This document shows, piece by piece, positions 1 to 7,334 of a stretch of 19,885 nucleotides of DNA (the first letter of the stretch is position 1; each line of letters starts with the position of its first letter). Where the stretch lies: the NCBI GenBank assembly GCA_945483525.1, contig CALYRV010000019.1, positions 1 to 19,885 on the forward strand, written 5' to 3'. Under the pieces are notes generated by a model. The model was given only the letters and a program-made list of their open reading frames with translations. It had not been told where the DNA came from and searched no databases. Both the position numbers and the translations under genes were made by a program. Source of the stretch: an uncultured Verrucomicrobiota bacterium. Lineage in GTDB: Bacteria; Verrucomicrobiota; Kiritimatiellia; RFP12; UBA1067.

Positions 1-13
1 GCTCTTCCGATCT
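1..13. other. Residual Illumina sequencing adapter at contig end
   Basis: The first 13 bases are GCTCTTCCGATCT, which is exactly the 3' end of the standard Illumina adapter. Its reverse complement, AGATCGGAAGAGC, is the usual read-through trimming sequence. Reading outward on the minus strand, the coding sequence of the first gene runs directly into it, as expected for untrimmed adapter read-through at a contig edge. These bases should not be treated as genomic. The codons they appear to encode at the C-terminus of the neighbouring gene are artefactual. Confidence 0.93.
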
Positions 14-563
14 CCTTAGGCTCCTTGGCGAACGCCGCGCCCTCGTACATCGGAAAAGACAGTCCGAGCTGTTTGTACGCCTTCGGGATCTTGGGATTAC
101 GTCCGCCACGATGCGAACCAATAACGACAAGAGGTTTATGCTTGAAGCTGGACCAAACATCCTCGATACGGCTCAACAATTCGACACTCGGCTTGTCCTT
201 ACTGCTCCATGCGTAAACCATTATCACCTTGCCGCGAAAATCTCGCTCGGCAAGGCGCTTGCCAGCGTACCAGTCATCTGCCGCAAGCCCCTTCCAAACC
301 TTGCCGTCCGTATCATTAATCGTAGGCTTCTCCGTTACCGATGCATTTTTCTCAACCGCCTGAACTTCAGGCGGGGCGGATTCTGGCTCGGACCTTGAAG
401 CGGGATCCGACTTCTCCTCCTCCGTCGATTCACCGGGCTTGACCGCGAGATACCTGACAATCAATGCGGTAACGTCATGCTGCGGCATACGCAGAAGCAT
501 ATAGGAAGCCCCGCAACCAACGGCCGCAAGGACAAACAATACGAGCAAAAGGAAGTTTTTCAT
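14..563 (-). CDS. Membrane-anchored thioredoxin-like protein without catalytic cysteines (3' partial)
   Basis: This reading frame starts at ATG 563 and stays open to the contig edge, giving about 183 real residues. The N-terminus is a hydrophobic stretch (residues 3-16) followed by A-V-G-C17, a weak lipobox, so it is either a lipoprotein or an N-terminally anchored protein. A low-complexity linker rich in Glu, Ser and Pro (about 44-80) leads to a thioredoxin/redoxin-like segment from about residue 105: DFRGKVIMVYAWSS, then a helix, then PLVVIGSHRGG. In TlpA/redoxin proteins the same pattern carries WCxxC just after the first strand. Here the position reads WSSKDK, so no redox pair is present. 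C17 is the only cysteine seen. A TGATATAAT promoter element lies only 6 nt upstream of the ATG and there is no Shine-Dalgarno. Fold assignment is by pattern only, and the missing C-terminus could add further domains. Confidence 0.75.
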
Positions 564-569
564 GCCCGT

Positions 570-578
570 ATTATATCA
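570..578 (-). promoter_or_regulatory. Extended -10 promoter element, leaderless arrangement
   Basis: On the minus strand this reads TGATATAAT, a perfect extended -10 (TG-n-TATAAT). Only six bases (ACGGGC) separate it from the ATG at 563, so transcription would be expected to begin at or next to the start codon. No convincing -35 hexamer is visible; upstream sequence lies in the end of manA. The 14-mer TTTTATGATATAAT differs at a single base from the -10 region of infC, which supports a real promoter. Confidence 0.6.
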
Positions 579-585
579 TAAAAGT

Positions 586-1365
586 CTACGAACGTGGAAT
601 TGTGGTGACGAACAACTCCGAAGCGAAAGCGACACGATATTCCACCCCCGCGGGGACGAGCGTCGATTTCAACGCAACTGGATCAAAAACAACCATCGGC
701 GAATCAATCTCTCGCAAGATTTCATTCGCCGCGAGAGTCAGTTTACGAAAGTGGAAGAACCGGCATTTAACCTCATCACACGCAATTGGCGCCGGCAGAG
801 AATAATCAATCGCCTGGCACGATTTCTCAATATGGAGTTCGCGCGGTCTGCCGTCTTTACCGACACGATTCCAGTCATAGAGACGAAATGTCGTGTCGGA
901 CGACTGTTGAACCTCATAGATCTTCGCATTATCGCCAATAGCATGTACGAGCCCCCCTGGAATGAAGAAGCATTCGCCCTTCTTTGCGTCATGACGCACC
1001 ATCAGCTCCTCGAACGCACCGCTCTTGATCGCGGCTTCAACATCCTTTGCGGTAACTCCAGGACGAAGCCCAGCGTAGATGAAGCCATCCTCAAGCATTA
1101 CCCACATCTCGGTCTTCGGATCTCCGCCGGTAATCTTATGCGTCTCCTCATTTGGATGCACCTGCACCGAGAGTCTCGTTTTAGCATCAATCACCTTTAT
1201 GAGCAGCGGGAAATCGGGCAGGACTTCGGCGAGGATCTTACCCTTCAGATCACCGTTCGCAACCACCGAAGGGCCTGCGGAATGCGCGGACACCTCCCAG
1301 CTTTCGCCGCCCCAGAGCGCAGGATGAAAATTTGATTCAAAAGTAAGCGGATAATCGATTTTCAT
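586..1365 (-). CDS. manA: Mannose-6-phosphate isomerase, class I (short type)
   Basis: The product interconverts mannose 6-phosphate and fructose 6-phosphate in the cytoplasm, supplying GDP-mannose synthesis or mannose catabolism. The 259-residue protein has the type I phosphomannose isomerase cupin signature. VQVHP (Q68, H70) and KTEMW (E87) supply zinc ligands, GGLVHAIG (H141) supplies the last ligand, and FRLYDWNR (about 160-167) holds the conserved active-site arginine. It is somewhat shorter than Bacillus ManA (about 315 residues) but keeps all core motifs. The ATG at 1365 is chosen because MKIDYPLTFES matches the usual N-terminus. No Shine-Dalgarno precedes it. Instead the 57-bp spacer from folC is filled with a 7-bp tandem repeat. 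It is the last gene of the infC-led unit, and a promoter for the next gene sits just past its stop. Confidence 0.93.
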   Translation of the reverse strand: MKIDYPLTFESNFHPALWGGESWEVSAHSAGPSVVANGDLKGKILAEVLPDFPLLIKVIDAKTRLSVQVHPNEETHKITGGDPKTEMWVMLEDGFIYAGLRPGVTAKDVEAAIKSGAFEELMVRHDAKKGECFFIPGGLVHAIGDNAKIYEVQQSSDTTFRLYDWNRVGKDGRPRELHIEKSCQAIDYSLPAPIACDEVKCRFFHFRKLTLAANEILREIDSPMVVFDPVALKSTLVPAGVEYRVAFASELFVTTIPRS

Positions 1366-1370
1366 AGTAA

Positions 1371-1412
1371 CGTAAAAAGTAAAGATGAAAGGTCAAAGGT
1401 GAAAGGTGAAAA
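1371..1412. repeat. Degenerate heptanucleotide tandem repeat (6 units)
   Basis: Six contiguous 7-base units on the plus strand read cgtaaaa, agtaaag, atgaaag, gtcaaag, gtgaaag, gtgaaaa, with consensus RTGAAAG. The array fills most of the folC-manA spacer and occupies the place where a manA ribosome binding site would be. It resembles the short tandemly repeated heptamers known from cyanobacteria in period and in lying between genes. Similar period-7 arrays occur at about 8616 and 12108. Confidence 0.75.
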
Positions 1413-1422
1413 AGTGCGGAGG

Positions 1423-2709
1423 TTAAATTGTCTTCAGCAGTTCCGAAGGATCATAGCGGGGAGTGCCCCAGGGGTACGCGCCGAGTTCGACGATCGCCTC
1501 GCCCGCAAGGAAAAGGGAACCGCAGATCAGCGCCGTTGGCGCCGAAGTGACGAGTGATTGATCTACGTTATCAATCGCCTGACGCAACGAAGCGCAAGGG
1601 ACGGCGGGGATGCCGGCTTCGTTCATCAGCGTGGAGGTGGCTTCGGCGGAAAGCGAGCGCGGATTGTTGGTACGGACAGCGAAACCGCGCGATACGAACG
1701 GCTTGAGGATCTTCAGCACTTCAAGCGCATCCTTATCCCCGCAGAATCCCGCAATGAGGTGGAGCGGGGCAAAGTTCTCCGCCGTGCCCTCACGGCGGAC
1801 CGCAAAGCTCGAAAACTCCAATGTTAACGCCTCTGCCAAGGAGCGAGCGGCAGGCGGATTATGTGCACCATCAACGATTACAGAGCCGATTCGCTGGAAC
1901 CGTCCCGGCCAAACGACACGGGAGAGTGAAGAAGGAAGAGCGAATAGCGAAGAGTTGCGGATAGGTATCTCAAGAAGAACCTTCAGCGCGGCGATGGCGG
2001 TGATGCAATTTTCACGGTTAAAGGATCCGACCAGGGAGAAATCTTCAGGGATATCGGAATCGGACGCGAGATCGGGAGCGTAGAAGAACGGCGAGCCCTT
2101 CGCTTCCGCGGTCTTACGGACCACCTCGATTACCGACTGCACGTTCTTCGCCAGGACGACCGGCACTCCAGGCTTGATGATACCCGCCTTTTCGGCGGCG
2201 ATCTTCTCCACCGTATCGCCGAGCCAATCGCAATGATCGAGTCCGATCTTCGTGATGACCGTGAGCTTAGGTTCACAGATATTGGTCGCATCTAGGCGTC
2301 CGCCAAGTCCGGTCTCCAGCACTGTCCACTCTGGATCCGCCGCGGCGAAAACCTCAAATGCGACCGCGGTCAGCGCCTCGAAGAACGTGAGATCCGATGG
2401 AGCGAGGCTCGACACTTTTGCTGACGCAGCTTCAAGCGAACCGTCATCGATCGGCTTTCCGCGCAAGAAAAAGCGCTCGTTAAGACTAACAAGATGCGGA
2501 GAAGTATAACGGGCGCCGCCGAGAACGGAGTCAAGAATCGCGCACACAGCACCCTTTCCATTAGTGCCGGCGACATGAATGACGTTACGAAGCTCCTTCT
2601 GGGGGTTTCCGAGCGCAGCGCAAATGCCGCGAATCGTGTCGAGTCCGGGTTTCATCCCGAACCTCCTCCGTTCGCTCAGCTCGCGCAGGAAACTACATCC
2701 GCAACTCAT
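1423..2709 (-). CDS. folC: Bifunctional folylpolyglutamate synthase / dihydrofolate synthase
   Basis: FolC uses ATP to join glutamate to dihydropteroate and to lengthen the glutamate tail of folates in the cytoplasm. The 428-residue length is typical. Visible Mur-ligase-type motifs are the P-loop AGTNGKGA (47-54), TSPHL (69-73), ETGLGGRLDATN (132-143), TKIGLDH (153-159, with H159 near metal and ATP), EKAGI (173-177), WPGRFQRI (267-274) and DGAHNP (280-285). The ATG at 2709 is preferred over the internal ATG at residue 19, because residues 7-22 (FLRELSERRRFGMKPG) match the expected first helix of FolC. It lies 43 bp after ubiA and 57 bp before manA in the same direction. No mutated key residue was seen. 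Confidence 0.95.
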   Translation of the reverse strand: MSCGCSFLRELSERRRFGMKPGLDTIRGICAALGNPQKELRNVIHVAGTNGKGAVCAILDSVLGGARYTSPHLVSLNERFFLRGKPIDDGSLEAASAKVSSLAPSDLTFFEALTAVAFEVFAAADPEWTVLETGLGGRLDATNICEPKLTVITKIGLDHCDWLGDTVEKIAAEKAGIIKPGVPVVLAKNVQSVIEVVRKTAEAKGSPFFYAPDLASDSDIPEDFSLVGSFNRENCITAIAALKVLLEIPIRNSSLFALPSSLSRVVWPGRFQRIGSVIVDGAHNPPAARSLAEALTLEFSSFAVRREGTAENFAPLHLIAGFCGDKDALEVLKILKPFVSRGFAVRTNNPRSLSAEATSTLMNEAGIPAVPCASLRQAIDNVDQSLVTSAPTALICGSLFLAGEAIVELGAYPWGTPRYDPSELLKTI

Positions 2710-2752
2710 CTTCGCAATCCACGGCGCCGTGAGGCACGGCGCAGAACTTTCT

Positions 2753-3664
2753 TCATAGCGACACGGCGACCGACGCTATTGATGCCACCGCGTATCCGAC
2801 GATGATCAGCCACAGCGGACGGTCGGACAGCAACACCTTTTCGGGACGTCCGACATCCCCCTTCTTCCAAGCAAGTACGGCATAGCGCAGAACGCCCAGG
2901 AACACGAATACCGAAGTCGTCCAGAGATACGGGAAACGCATACCCATCTTCGAAGTAAGCGTATAAACGAGATATTCTCCGAACGAAAGCACCGCGACGA
3001 TCACAATAAGCGCCGCCAGCGCTCTCGGATGATATCGTTTAAGCACTGGACGGGATTCAACAGCGGTCTCCAGCTCGTGCCGTCGCTTGCAAAGCGCGAG
3101 AAACATGGAAAGAGTAAACGTACACACGAGAAGCCATGGCGAGATGTAAGCGGTGATGATCGCCGCGCCGGCAACTGCGCGAAGCACGAATCCAGAGGAC
3201 AAAACCGCGACGTCGACATAAGGAATGCGTTTAAGAAAACCGGTGTAGAGACATTGGATCACAGTATAAGCGAGCATTGTCGCGAACGCCATGGTGCGTG
3301 ACGGCAGGAAAATCACGACAAGAGCAGGATAGGCGAACCCGCAGGCGAAGAGGACGAGCCCTGCCCGAACCGCTTCAATGCGCGAAATTATGCCCGCGGC
3401 GACCGGACGATACTTCTTGACAGGATGTAACTTGTCGGCCTCATAGTCGGACACATCATTCATCAGATAAAATGCGGAGGATACGAGCGAAAACGAGCCG
3501 GCCATCAACACCGCCATCAGAAAAGACTCCCAACCACGCACGATTTCGCGCTGCGAACCGTCTGCCACGGAGAAAAACCAGGCGAGCATCACCACTCCGT
3601 TCTTCGTCCATTGCTCTACTCTCAACGCTTTAAGCCAAACTGTCAGTCTTTCACTGTACGCCAT
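2753..3664 (-). CDS. UbiA-family prenyltransferase, decaprenyl-phosphate phosphoribosyltransferase-like
   Basis: This is a 303-residue polytopic membrane protein of the UbiA superfamily, which transfers polyprenyl groups to an acceptor. The hallmark Asp motif is NDVSDYEADKLHP (N69, D73, D77), followed by KKYRPVAAG. The second loop reads YTGFLKRIPYVDV, and LSSGFVLRAVAGA follows. The opening LRVEQWTKN and the KRRHEL segment are most like decaprenyl-phosphate 5-phosphoribosyltransferase (Rv3806c type), which makes lipid-linked pentose donors. The exact substrate cannot be fixed from sequence alone. I use ATG 3664 rather than the longer frame opening at 3733, because that earlier codon is TTG and the extra residues do not fit the family. 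A GGGGTG stretch precedes the ATG. It overlaps the end of the Trp-rich gene by 22 bp, so translation is probably coupled. Confidence 0.85.
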   Translation of the reverse strand: MAYSERLTVWLKALRVEQWTKNGVVMLAWFFSVADGSQREIVRGWESFLMAVLMAGSFSLVSSAFYLMNDVSDYEADKLHPVKKYRPVAAGIISRIEAVRAGLVLFACGFAYPALVVIFLPSRTMAFATMLAYTVIQCLYTGFLKRIPYVDVAVLSSGFVLRAVAGAAIITAYISPWLLVCTFTLSMFLALCKRRHELETAVESRPVLKRYHPRALAALIVIVAVLSFGEYLVYTLTSKMGMRFPYLWTTSVFVFLGVLRYAVLAWKKGDVGRPEKVLLSDRPLWLIIVGYAVASIASVAVSL

Positions 3665-4743
3665 TTCACAACACCCCAAAACAAAGAATGATCCGTGTAA
3701 CACGGAGTCTCTAGATTCTCGTAAAAAGTCCAAAAGCTAGCCCAATTACGATCAACGGAATCCACCCAGCGAATCGGCATCGGTGCAAGAACACGACGCC
3801 AACGGACCTCGTCACGACGATGAATAAGCGAACTTTCGTAAAAAGGCCACAAACGGAAATAACTCCCGTCATCTCTTCCCACCCAAAACGGAAACACGCG
3901 CGTCTCATCTGGATACAACTCGATAAGCTTCCAGCCGAAGCGGGTGATAACTCCGCACTTGTATTCTTCGCCGCCATAGGCCTTAATCTTATCGCGTTCC
4001 CAAAATGGAAAGACCGACACGCGTTCACGTCCCTCGCGCAGCTCGATGTCGACCAACGGCCAAGGCAACCGATAACGACATCCCGTTGGCGTGCGCGCAT
4101 ATGAGAAAAAAGGCGGTAAAAACATTGACTGAGATTCCCGTTCACGGTTGACGCTCGCCCATAGCGGCCAGACCATCCATGAATATCCTTCGCCGGCGGT
4201 ATCGCGGTCGCGCTCGTATTCCGCCCAGGTCACAAGCGGCCATAACGCCGTCTGGTGAAAACTCTCACGCTGGCGGTTGCAAACATAAAACGGCCAAAAA
4301 CCCCAACTGCCGTCATCTCGCCAGTGGAAAAACGGAAACAAAACCGAGTTAGTGGTGAGATATCTACCTTCGGCAGGACGAAGCTTGCGGTACTTCATCC
4401 ATAACGGCCAAAGGCAGAAATCAACGTCCTCCATAAGGACTATGTGCGGATGATGCCCCCAGATGGGGAACAACCCCCAGTAGGACTCGTCAAAACGCGT
4501 ACGCCCCTGCCAATAAAGCGGCATGATCTCGAACTGATAAGCGTCAGACTTCAAATTCCATTGGTTGTGAACGAATAGACAGAATCGCCACCAGTCACGA
4601 TGACAGGTAAAAACCGGCCAAAGGACATCTGTAGTCTCTGACTGTTCGGACCAGAACGGACGGATCGCGCGGAAATCGCCGGGACCCTTCTGCCAGAAAG
4701 GTCCGACCTGCAAAACTGACGCAATCAGCAATTCACTTAACAC
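3643..4743 (-). CDS. Tryptophan-rich repeat protein of unknown function
   Basis: This 366-residue protein is not one I can assign to a named family. It contains 30 tryptophans (about 8 percent) plus many Phe and Tyr, arranged in about 16 copies of a short motif [LFV]-[WFR]-P-[LFIV]-[WFY]. Examples are IRPFW (27), LWPVF (41), LFPIW (91), LWPLW (111), FWPFY (149), VWPLW (191), VFPFW (244 and 283) and LWPFY (298). Copies are 14-40 residues apart, with charged Arg/Asp/Glu turns between them such as RDDGSWGF and RDDGSYFR. This looks like a beta-rich solenoid, propeller or barrel. The N-terminus (LLIASVLQV) is only a weak export signal. The start is GTG at 4743, inside the end of the TPR gene (11-bp overlap), with GAGGAG ten bases upstream. 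It sits between a membrane TPR protein and a UbiA prenyltransferase, which suggests an envelope role (inference). Confidence 0.85.
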   Translation of the reverse strand: MLSELLIASVLQVGPFWQKGPGDFRAIRPFWSEQSETTDVLWPVFTCHRDWWRFCLFVHNQWNLKSDAYQFEIMPLYWQGRTRFDESYWGLFPIWGHHPHIVLMEDVDFCLWPLWMKYRKLRPAEGRYLTTNSVLFPFFHWRDDGSWGFWPFYVCNRQRESFHQTALWPLVTWAEYERDRDTAGEGYSWMVWPLWASVNRERESQSMFLPPFFSYARTPTGCRYRLPWPLVDIELREGRERVSVFPFWERDKIKAYGGEEYKCGVITRFGWKLIELYPDETRVFPFWVGRDDGSYFRLWPFYESSLIHRRDEVRWRRVLAPMPIRWVDSVDRNWASFWTFYENLETPCYTDHSLFWGVVKWRTVKD

Positions 4744-7333
4744 GCTGCAGAAGCTCCTCGTATTCGCGCTTCTCGTAGCCTTCCAGCTTTGCCGCCTGAC
4801 TCTTCATCTTACGAAGCGACACCTTGGCAGACTTGAGATCACCGTTCAGAAGTTGCGCGCGAGCGAGCCCAACATACATTCGAAAATCCTCCACGCGCCC
4901 TTCCACCTTAGAAAGTTCCAGCGCTTCCTTCATCAATGTCAAGGCCCTAGGCAAATCGCGATTCAAATCCATCAGCGCCGCCGAAAGCGTCGCCCGTGCG
5001 ACATAAAGCCTGGGACTCGTCTCAACGGCTCGTTCTGCGTAACCGATTCCGTCTTCCGGCCGACCAAGACGACGATAGGTCTCGGCAAGGTCATTCAATG
5101 CTAGATCGACTGGCTTGGCACATTCAACAGCACGCTTGAGATACACCTCTGCGGTCTTGAGATCTTCTTTACCAAGCGCTATCGAACCCATGACGTAATT
5201 GGCAAGCGGAGCCTTGCGATTAACCCTGAGCACATCCCGCGCATGAAGTTCCGCATTGACCGGATCGTTCAACGAGATATCGAGTCCCAGCACAATATCC
5301 TGCGTCACAGCTATATCAGGACGCGCCTTGACCGCCACCGCGAAAGCGTCGCGGGCGGCACGACGACTCTCCTCGCCCTTGCGCAATAGCAGAAACGCCT
5401 TGATCATGTTCACGTAGTAATCGCTTGAATCCTTCGCTCGCGCCACCAACGCGGGCAGTAAGACATCTTCAAGCTCCTTTTCTAGATTCCGCCGACGCGC
5501 CGAATCTTTCTCGATGTCACACCGCTGCATAGTAACTGACGCCAGCAGCGAAATCGCACGCAGATCATCGGGATTCTGATCGACACAACGATGAAGCATC
5601 CTCGTCGCGCCTTCAAGATCGTTCTTCATCATCGCGACCATCGCCTTCTCGACCTCTATGCGCGGATCATCTCCTCCGGCCGCGGTGGCACGCTCAAGAT
5701 AGTCTAGCGCCTTCTGCTGATCTCCTTCAAGCAGCGACAACCGCATCATACCAATAAGCGCTTCATGATTCTCGCCTTCCTTAGACAGCACCTCCTGATA
5801 CGCCTTACGCGATCGTTCAGTATCGTTATCACTAGCGTAAAGTGCCGCAAGCATATTGATGAGCGTGGTTCGACGATCCGACGGCACAAGGTCAATCGCA
5901 CGACGAATCTGAGCCATCGCCGTGCCTGGCATACCCGAACGCGCCCAGAGGAAACCGAGGCAAACAAACATCTGGGGATTGCGTACATAGCCGTAGAAAC
6001 GAGAAAGCGCGCCGAGCATATAACGGCGGTTCTTATCCGCCAAGATCTTCTTCATCACCTCCTCAACATCCTTCGCACGCGATACAGCGGGGGCATACTT
6101 GGCACTAGCCATCGCAAGGATGTTGAACATCGCCGAGACATTGTCATGATCAATCTCGTCAATGACGAGCCGGTACATTTCGAACGCCTCAGCATCCTTT
6201 CCTTCATCCTGCAGCCACACGCCACGGTCATTAGCTACAAGCCCGATATGCCGACGCAGATTCAACCGCATCTGGACAACGGGATCCGAGACCTTCCAGA
6301 GTCTGTAACTTCCCCAGTTACGAGGTGCGGAAAGCAACCCGTCAAACTCTTTCCACCGCGACCAATCCACCTTACGCGAGGGATCACCGCCGAAAAAGAG
6401 CACCTCGGGGACTGGGGTCAACCCGGCTGAATACCACAGGTCGGGCGCACCAAAAACAACACATTTCTTCGCGATATCAGGATCAGTTTTGAACCAATCC
6501 TCAACAAATTGCAGCACCCCGAGATCAAGCGAAAAGGCAAGCTCTTCACAAGCATCTCCCGCCAGCTTACACTCACGAACCACCTCAGCCAACCGCTTGC
6601 GATAACTAGCATCATCATCCTTGGCTAGCGACACGATATGAAGTTTGACCCCCTTCTCTCTGGCAACGATCTTAAGATGATCGTCAACCGACCCGTCGGT
6701 AATGATCCAATTACGATCTCCCATGTCGGCAATAATTTCCTCTGCAATCCGGTCGGCGAAAGCGCCATCGCGCCAATCAGCAACGCAGAGTTCGAATACA
6801 CACGTAAAGGCGAAAACGAAACCAAGCAGCCAGAATGAAATCCTGGCCGTCAGCGAACTTCCTCGCTTATGCCACCAATGAGACAGTGTAACACCCGAAA
6901 CCGCAGCGGCGAGCGCGGAAATGTAAACCGGCAACGCATGCAGAAATGAGAACGACGCCACCGCGAACAGACTGAGCCCGAGATAAGTTATAAGCCGCGC
7001 CACAGCATGATAGTCGTGCTCATCGTCAGGTCGAAAACCGCGGAAAAACCTGAATGCGCCTACGACAACCGTTATCACCAACAATGCCGCGCCGAGAATT
7101 ATATTTTGCTTCAGCGGATGAAGCAGACCGAGCCGGAACGCCGGCATACAGAAAAAGATGGCAACAGCTACAGTAGAGGCAAGCTTACTGCGAAACACCA
7201 GCCAAATGAGCAACCACAGCATCGCCAACGAAGCCACAGCGACCACGGGGGCGTACGCTTCGATCCCGGGATGCGTAACCATAATCCGCGCACACTCACC
7301 AGGATACGCAAAAGCGAAGAGTGTTGGAAACAT
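4733..7333 (-). CDS. Large membrane protein with C-terminal TPR array
   Basis: The 866-residue protein has about six hydrophobic segments (roughly 27-47, 51-70, 76-97, 113-131, 133-152, 164-184). A globular, probably extracytoplasmic domain (about 185-360) follows, with strand-helix elements such as NWIITDGSVDDHLKIVA and KLHIVSL. A long tetratricopeptide repeat array runs from about 365 to the end. Repeat signatures include AYQEVLSKEGENHEALIGM, ALDYLERATAAGGDDPRIE, ATRMLHRCVDQNPDDLRAI and GYAERAVETSPRLYVARAT. The layout of membrane part, globular domain and TPRs recalls DUF2723/TMEM260-like glycosyltransferase relatives, but the catalytic front half of that family is not apparent, so I do not assign activity. 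The ATG at 7333 follows the metY stop by one base. The 3' end overlaps the GTG of the Trp-rich gene by 11 bp. A scaffold or assembly role is an inference. Confidence 0.85.
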   Translation of the reverse strand: MFPTLFAFAYPGECARIMVTHPGIEAYAPVVAVASLAMLWLLIWLVFRSKLASTVAVAIFFCMPAFRLGLLHPLKQNIILGAALLVITVVVGAFRFFRGFRPDDEHDYHAVARLITYLGLSLFAVASFSFLHALPVYISALAAAVSGVTLSHWWHKRGSSLTARISFWLLGFVFAFTCVFELCVADWRDGAFADRIAEEIIADMGDRNWIITDGSVDDHLKIVAREKGVKLHIVSLAKDDDASYRKRLAEVVRECKLAGDACEELAFSLDLGVLQFVEDWFKTDPDIAKKCVVFGAPDLWYSAGLTPVPEVLFFGGDPSRKVDWSRWKEFDGLLSAPRNWGSYRLWKVSDPVVQMRLNLRRHIGLVANDRGVWLQDEGKDAEAFEMYRLVIDEIDHDNVSAMFNILAMASAKYAPAVSRAKDVEEVMKKILADKNRRYMLGALSRFYGYVRNPQMFVCLGFLWARSGMPGTAMAQIRRAIDLVPSDRRTTLINMLAALYASDNDTERSRKAYQEVLSKEGENHEALIGMMRLSLLEGDQQKALDYLERATAAGGDDPRIEVEKAMVAMMKNDLEGATRMLHRCVDQNPDDLRAISLLASVTMQRCDIEKDSARRRNLEKELEDVLLPALVARAKDSSDYYVNMIKAFLLLRKGEESRRAARDAFAVAVKARPDIAVTQDIVLGLDISLNDPVNAELHARDVLRVNRKAPLANYVMGSIALGKEDLKTAEVYLKRAVECAKPVDLALNDLAETYRRLGRPEDGIGYAERAVETSPRLYVARATLSAALMDLNRDLPRALTLMKEALELSKVEGRVEDFRMYVGLARAQLLNGDLKSAKVSLRKMKSQAAKLEGYEKREYEELLQRVK

Positions 7334-7334
7334 A

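Noticed and set aside
562..1335. Plus-strand reading frame of 257 codons opposite manA
   Set aside because: ManA on the minus strand has its zinc-site motifs intact; the plus-strand product has no recognisable feature.
1366..1422. Promoter for manA using TTGACC within the heptamer array
   Set aside because: A -35-like TTGACC arises from the repeat, but no acceptable -10 lies 16-18 bases downstream.
3665..3733. N-terminal extension of the UbiA protein to 3733
   Set aside because: The codon at 3733 is TTG, the extra residues lie inside the Trp-rich gene and do not fit UbiA N-termini, and ATG 3664 has a plausible ribosome binding site.
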